Shown piece by piece: positions 59,502 through 64,000 of a DNA stretch of 64,000 nt. The position numbers were made by a program, and so were the translations under genes. Under the pieces are notes generated by a model. The model ran no database searches. It saw only the letters and a list, made by a program, of their open reading frames with translations, and was not told where the DNA came from. The stretch is taken from NCBI RefSeq assembly GCF_014596915.1, contig NZ_JACVWU010000018.1, forward strand, positions 62,001-126,000. The letters are read 5' to 3'. Source of the stretch: Streptomyces sp. TRM68416. GTDB taxonomy: Bacteria > Actinomycetota > Actinomycetes > Streptomycetales > Streptomycetaceae. Every line of letters begins with the position of its first letter. Within the stretch, counting starts at the first letter, position 1.

Positions 59502-59805
59502 ACGCCACCTCCAGGGGGGCCGCACGGGAACGGGCCCTGGTTTCTGGGTACCTAGCGAATGTGACGCCGTCAACCCCGCGTGGGGCTCCGCCGGGGGGCC
59601 GGGGGCTCTGTGGTCGCCGGGGTCTTCCGGCGCCCGTACCTCCGCGCACCGCCCCGGGGGCTGCCGCCCCCGGCCCCCCCGCATCGGCGCCTGAACGGCC
59701 TCGTCCTCAAACGCCGGACGGGCTGTAGTTGCCTCCTGCGCGAGGAAGTTCCCGGGCGCATGCGGAAGGCCCGCGTCCCTTGCGGGGCGGGCCCTGTTCG
59801 TTGAG
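59502..59805. other. GC-rich gap with hairpins
   Basis: No gene supported. Contains stacked GC hairpins (for example CCGGGGGGCCGGGGG near 59597 and its partner near 59660) and a copy of the tRNA-Asp terminator sequence (59766-59797). Confidence 0.45.
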
Positions 59806-59806
59806 T

Positions 59807-59882
59807 GCGGTCCTGACGGGATTTGCTGCCCCCGATTGCGGCTGCGCCGCGGGCGCGGCCTCCACCTTGACAGAGCGGCGAG
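59807..59882 (-). pseudogene. degenerate tRNA-Asp copy
   Basis: GCGGTCCTGACGGGATTTG (59807-59825) equals the 3' end of the intact tRNA-Asp, and GCGGCCTCCACCTTGACAG (59855-59873) equals its T-stem to anticodon region. About 29 bp of unrelated sequence separates them, replacing AACCC, and the 5' half is missing. The terminator downstream is also duplicated. It cannot fold as a tRNA. Confidence 0.8.
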
Positions 59883-59890
59883 GAGATGCG

Positions 59891-59926
59891 AGAAGACCCG
59901 CGTCCCTTGCGGGGGGCGGGCCTTCT
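59891..59926 (-). terminator. tRNA-Asp terminator
   Basis: AGAAGACCCGC and GCGGGCCTTCT form an imperfect stem downstream of tRNA-Asp on the minus strand. A near copy lies at 59766-59797 behind the degenerate tRNA. Confidence 0.65.
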
Positions 59927-59936
59927 CGGTTTGCTG

Positions 59937-60011
59937 CGGTCCTGACGGGATTTGAACCCGCGGCCTCCACCTTGACAGGGTGGCGAGCACTCCAAACTGC
60001 TCCACAGGACC
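59937..60011 (-). tRNA. tRNA-Asp (GTC)
   Basis: A 75-nt tRNA. Acceptor arms GGTCCTG/CAGGACC, anticodon stem CCACC/GGTGG around loop CTGTCAA (anticodon GTC), T loop GTTCAAATC. CCA is not encoded. Confidence 0.95.
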
Positions 60012-60103
60012 AGGTTTTGCCGCGCTTTCCTGCGTTGCGCTGCGAGAAGGACTGTACAGGAGGGTGGGTGTCCTGGTCGAACTCACCCTCCGTACGGGAT
60101 CCG

Positions 60104-63100
60104 TCACGGCGCCAGCGCGTCGATCGCCTTCACGATGCGCTTGTCGGAGACGGGGTACGCGGTGCCCAGCGCGTGCGCGAAATAGCTCACCCGGAGCTCC
60201 TCGATCATCCACCGGACGTCGAGAACCTGCTGCGGAACGGGACGCCCCTGCGGCATCTGCTCCAGCAGCCAGGCGTACTCGTCCTGCATCTCGTGGACCT
60301 TCTCCATCCGGGTCGTGTCCCGCTGGACGTTCGTCGGCATCTGCTGGAGCCGACGGTCCGCGGCGACCAGATAGCGCATCAGGTCCGGCAGCCGGCGCGT
60401 GCCCGTCGCCGTCACGAAGCCGGGCTTCACCAGGGCGTTCAGCTGCTTGCGCACGTCCGTCAGGTTTGCCAGCAGCACGGGGCTCTGAACGCCCTTCAGA
60501 CGGCGCTCACAGGCTTGCCAGGCGGCCAGCACCTGCTGCACCTGCCCGACCGTACGCACCGTCGCGTCGACGATCTCGGCGCGCACCTTCTCGTACAGCT
60601 TCCGGTACGACTCCTCGTCCCACGCCGGCCCCCCGAAGTCGCCGATCAGCTTGTCCGCCGCCGCCATCGCGCAGTCGTCGAACAGGGCCTGGACCGAACC
60701 GTGCGGATTCGCCGACAGGGCCAGCTTCTGCGGGTTCGTCAGGCGATCGCTCGCGAACTTCGCCGGATTCACCGGGATGTTGCGCAGGATCAGCCGACGC
60801 GTGCCCCGCCACATCGCCTCCGCCTGCTCCGCCTCCGTGTCGAAGAGCCGTACGGAGACCGTGTCGCCGTCGTCCACCAGCGCCGGGAACGCCTTGACCG
60901 GCTGACCGGCGCGGCGCGTCTCGAAGACGCGGGTGAGGCTGCCGATCGTCCAGTCGGTCAGCCCCGAGCGCTCCAGGGACTCCCCGCCCTGACGCTCCGC
61001 GGTCGCCGCCGCGGCCTGCGAGAGGGCCTTGCGCGCCTTCGGCCGCAGCCGCAGCTTCAGCGCCTCCAGATCCTTGTCCTCCGCCAGCTTGCGGCGCCGC
61101 TCGTCGACGATCCGGAACGTGATGCGCAGATGGTCCGGCACCCTCGACCAGTCGAAGTCGTCCGCCTCGAACGGCACCCCGACCATCCGCTTCAGCTCAC
61201 GCGCCATCGTGACCGTGAGCGGCTCCTGATGGGGGTCCCCCCGGTCGAGCGAAGCCGAGACTGGGGGAGGCACCGCCGTGTCCAGGAACCGCCGCGCGAA
61301 GTTCGGCGCCGGCACGTAATTACGGCGGATCGGCTTCGGCAGCGACCGGATCAGCTCGGTCACCAACTCCTCCCGCAGACCCGGGATCTGCCAGTCGAAG
61401 CCCTCGTCCGTGACCTGGTTCAGCACCTGCAACGGCACGTGCACCGTCACACCGTCCGCGTCCGCACCCGGCTCGAACTGGTACGTCACACGGAACTTGA
61501 GCTGCCCCTGCCGCCACGAGTCCGGATAGTCGGCCTTCGTGACCGCCTCCGCCGACTCCCGGATGAGCATCTCCCGCTCGAAGTCCAGGAAATCCGGCTG
61601 CTCCTGCCGCTTGCGCTTCCACCACGAGTCGAAGTGCGCGCCGGACACCACGTGTTCGGGCACCCGCTGCTCGTAGAAGTCGAACAGGGTCTCGTCGTCG
61701 ACCACGATGTCCCGGCGCCGCGCCCGGTGCTCCAGCTCCTCGACCTCGCTGAGCAGCTTGCGGTTGTCCGCGAAGAACTTGTGGTGCGTGCGCCAGTCGC
61801 CCTCGACGAGCGCGTTGCGGATGAACAGCTCCCGGGAGACCTCCGGGTCGATCCGGCCGTAGTTCACCTTGCGCTGGGCGACGATCGGAACGCCGTACAG
61901 CGTCACCTTCTCGTACGCCATCACCGCCGCCTGGTCCTTCTCCCAGTGCGGCTCGCTGTACGTGCGCTTGAGCAGGTGCTCGGCCAGCGGCTCGACCCAC
62001 TCGGGCTCGATCTTCGCGTTCACCCGCGCCCAGAGACGGGACGTCTCGACGAGCTCGGCCGACATCACGAAACGCGGCTGCTTCCGGAACAGCGCCGAGC
62101 CGGGGAAGATCGCGAACTTCGCGTTCCGCGCCCCCAGGTACTCGTTCTTGTTGCCGTCCTTCACGTCCTTCATGCCGATGTGCGAGAGCAGGCCGGCGAG
62201 GAGTGAGACGTGGATACGGTCGGTGGGGGCATCGTTCTCGTCGAGATGGATGCCCATCTGCTTGGCGACCGTGCGCAGCTGGCTGTAGATGTCCTGCCAT
62301 TCGCGAATGCGAAGGAAATTCAGGTACTCCTGCTTGCACATACGCCGGAACGAACTGGACCCGCGCTCCCTCTGCTGCTCACGGACATACCGCCACAGAT
62401 TCAGGTACGCGAGGAAATCACTCGTCTCGTCCTTGAAACGGGCGTGCTGCTGATCGGCCTGGGCCTGCTTGTCGGCGGGGCGCTCGCGCGGGTCCTGGAT
62501 GGACAGCGCGGCGGCTATCACCATCACCTCACGCACACAGCCGTTCCGGTCGGCCTCCAGCACCATCCGCGCCAGCCGCGGGTCCACCGGAAGCTGCGCC
62601 AGCTTCCGGCCCATGTCCGTGAGCCGCTTGCGCGGATCCTTCTGCTGCGGATCCAGCGCCCCGAGCTCCTGCAGCAGCTGCACACCGTCCCGGATGTTGC
62701 GATGGTCCGGCGGATCGATGAACGGGAACTTCTCGATGTCACCGAGACCGGCCGCCGTCATCTGCAGGATCACGGACGCCAGATTCGTCCGCAGGATCTC
62801 CGCGTCCGTGAACTCCGGGCGCGCGAGAAAGTCGTCCTCGCTGTACAACCGGATACAGATACCGTCACTGGTACGCCCACAGCGACCCTTGCGCTGATTG
62901 GCGCTCGCCTGCGAGATCGGCTCGATCGGCAGCCGCTGGACCTTCGTACGGTGGCTGTAGCGGCTGATCCGCGCGAAACCGGGATCGATGACGTACTTGA
63001 TCCCCGGGACGGTCAGCGAGGTCTCGGCAACATTCGTCGCGAGAACGATCCTGCGGCCGGTGTGCGGCTGGAAGACCCGGTGCTGCTCGGCGTGCGAGAG

Positions 63101-64000
63101 CCGCGCGTACAGGGGCAGGATCTCCGTGAACCGGTACTTCTTCTTCTCCAGCGCGTCGGCCGTGTCCCGGATCTCGCGCTCACCGGAGAGGAAGACGAGG
63201 ATGTCGCCCTTCCCCTCGCCCATCAGCTCCTCGACCGCGTCCGTGATCGCGGTGATCTGATCCCGGTCGGCGTCCTCGGAGTCCTCCTCCAGCAGCGGCC
63301 GGTACCGCACCTCCACCGGATACGTACGCCCGCTGACCTCGATGATCGGCGCGTCACCGAAGTGCCGCGAGAACCGCTCGGGGTCGATGGTCGCGGAGGT
63401 GATGACGACCTTGAGATCGGGCCGCTTCGGCAGCAACTGCGCCAGGTACCCGAGCAGGAAGTCGATGTTCAGGGACCGCTCGTGCGCCTCGTCGATGATG
63501 ATCGTGTCGTAGGCGCGCAGCTCACGGTCGGTCTGGATCTCGGCGAGCAGGATGCCGTCCGTCATCAGCTTGATGTACGTCTGGTCCTGGTTCACCTGGT
63601 CGGTGAACCGCACCTTCCAGCCGACGGCCTCACCGAGCGGCGTGTTCATCTCCTCGGCCACCCGCTCGGCGACCGTACGGGCGGCGATACGACGCGGCTG
63701 GGTGTGCCCGATCATGCCGCGCACCCCGCGGCCCAGCTCAAGACAGATCTTCGGGATCTGCGTCGTCTTGCCGGACCCCGTCTCACCGGCGACGATCACC
63801 ACCTGATGATCACGGATGGCCTCCGCGATGGCGTCCTTCTTCTGGCTGACGGGCAGCTGCTCGGGGTACCGGACGGCCGGCACCCGGGCCCGCCGCCCCT
63901 CCATCCGTTCCTCGGCCCGCGCCACCTCGGCCTCGATCTCGGCGAGGACGGCGGCACGAGCCTCCGGCTTACGAATCTTCCGCGCACCTTCGAGCCTGCG
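60104..64000 (-). CDS. hrpA: ATP-dependent RNA helicase HrpA (5' end beyond the window)
   Basis: About 1,298 residues are visible. The frame stays open to position 64000 with a conserved basic lead (E-G-A-R-K-I-R-K-P-E-A-R), so the true start lies outside. Motifs: G-E-T-G-S-G-K-T, T-Q-P-R-R-I-A-A, D-E-A-H-E-R-S, I-T-S-A-T-I, N-V-A-E-T-S-L-T and Q-R-K-G-R-C-G-R. A helicase-associated region and a long HrpA-type C-terminal domain (DUF3418) follow. It is a DEAH-box helicase acting on RNA and ribosomes. An interspersed palindrome at 61229-61270 adds P-P-P-V-S-A-S-L-D-R-G-D-P-H-Q in frame. Confidence 0.96.
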   Translation of the reverse strand, partial: RRLEGARKIRKPEARAAVLAEIEAEVARAEERMEGRRARVPAVRYPEQLPVSQKKDAIAEAIRDHQVVIVAGETGSGKTTQIPKICLELGRGVRGMIGHTQPRRIAARTVAERVAEEMNTPLGEAVGWKVRFTDQVNQDQTYIKLMTDGILLAEIQTDRELRAYDTIIIDEAHERSLNIDFLLGYLAQLLPKRPDLKVVITSATIDPERFSRHFGDAPIIEVSGRTYPVEVRYRPLLEEDSEDADRDQITAITDAVEELMGEGKGDILVFLSGEREIRDTADALEKKKYRFTEILPLYARLSHAEQHRVFQPHTGRRIVLATNVAETSLTVPGIKYVIDPGFARISRYSHRTKVQRLPIEPISQASANQRKGRCGRTSDGICIRLYSEDDFLARPEFTDAEILRTNLASVILQMTAAGLGDIEKFPFIDPPDHRNIRDGVQLLQELGALDPQQKDPRKRLTDMGRKLAQLPVDPRLARMVLEADRNGCVREVMVIAAALSIQDPRERPADKQAQADQQHARFKDETSDFLAYLNLWRYVREQQRERGSSSFRRMCKQEYLNFLRIREWQDIYSQLRTVAKQMGIHLDENDAPTDRIHVSLLAGLLSHIGMKDVKDGNKNEYLGARNAKFAIFPGSALFRKQPRFVMSAELVETSRLWARVNAKIEPEWVEPLAEHLLKRTYSEPHWEKDQAAVMAYEKVTLYGVPIVAQRKVNYGRIDPEVSRELFIRNALVEGDWRTHHKFFADNRKLLSEVEELEHRARRRDIVVDDETLFDFYEQRVPEHVVSGAHFDSWWKRKRQEQPDFLDFEREMLIRESAEAVTKADYPDSWRQGQLKFRVTYQFEPGADADGVTVHVPLQVLNQVTDEGFDWQIPGLREELVTELIRSLPKPIRRNYVPAPNFARRFLDTAVPPPVSASLDRGDPHQEPLTVTMARELKRMVGVPFEADDFDWSRVPDHLRITFRIVDERRRKLAEDKDLEALKLRLRPKARKALSQAAAATAERQGGESLERSGLTDWTIGSLTRVFETRRAGQPVKAFPALVDDGDTVSVRLFDTEAEQAEAMWRGTRRLILRNIPVNPAKFASDRLTNPQKLALSANPHGSVQALFDDCAMAAADKLIGDFGGPAWDEESYRKLYEKVRAEIVDATVRTVGQVQQVLAAWQACERRLKGVQSPVLLANLTDVRKQLNALVKPGFVTATGTRRLPDLMRYLVAADRRLQQMPTNVQRDTTRMEKVHEMQDEYAWLLEQMPQGRPVPQQVLDVRWMIEELRVSYFAHALGTAYPVSDKRIVKAIDALAP
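61229..61270 (+). repeat. Streptomyces interspersed palindrome, copy inside hrpA
   Basis: ATGGGGGTCCCCCC (61229-61242), a 19-bp spacer (GGTCGAGCGAAGCCGAGAC) and TGGGGGAGG (61262-61270). The element runs opposite to the hrpA reading direction but keeps the frame open. Confidence 0.8.

Overview
The window is high-GC actinobacterial chromosome and is almost certainly Streptomyces. It carries bldC, an Lsr2-type nucleoid protein, valine dehydrogenase, a purS/purQ/short-purL purine system, GTG and TTG starts, several apparently leaderless genes and a rare TTA codon. From memory, the order dnaX - purD - purC - tRNA-Gly - lsr2-like - purSQL - purF - purM - vdh - bldC - hrpA follows the core of the S. 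coelicolor chromosome (about SCO4067 to SCO4092). No CRISPR array, intact insertion sequence, integrase or biosynthetic cluster was seen.

Region 1 (1-12 kb) is a mixed stress and envelope region. It has the start of a TerD protein, a serine-kinase-type ATPase, three DUF5994 paralogues sharing an upstream motif, a secreted Thr-rich protein, a fused SecDF, a MerR-like regulator, a GvpU-like protein, and a cold-shock block (SCO5918-like protein, CBS-like protein, DEAD-box helicase, CspA).

Region 2 (12-27 kb) is a stress island. In order it holds a TatA-like protein, a membrane protein, TerD, a GlsB/YeaQ-type membrane protein, a BlaI/MecI-type repressor with an M56 peptidase, an LCP cell-wall ligase, TerB, Spo0M, a small HHH-like protein, a universal stress protein, four tandem CNNM/HlyC-type transporters, a voltage-gated cation channel and a second GlsB-type protein. 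Six copies of a dyad, CTACA-N4-YGTAG, sit in the promoter regions of this island. They match the TACA/TGTA type of operator used by BlaI/MecI repressors. My main proposal is that the encoded BlaI protein controls a local cell-wall, tellurite-type and ion-homeostasis regulon.

Region 3 (27.4-32.4 kb) is a SNF2 helicase plus SWIM zinc-finger module. It lies between two imperfect direct repeats of about 78 bp, one beside tRNA-Ser, which suggests an old insertion or recombination scar.

Region 4 (32.4-64 kb) is core: SRP RNA, dnaX, purine genes, a two-component/ABC block between identical tRNA-Gly genes, an ArsR-like regulator with a well-formed leaderless promoter, an M23 peptidase, a META lipoprotein, vdh, bldC, a DUF6274 gene, tRNA-Asp with a degenerate duplicate, and the 3' part of hrpA running off the right edge.
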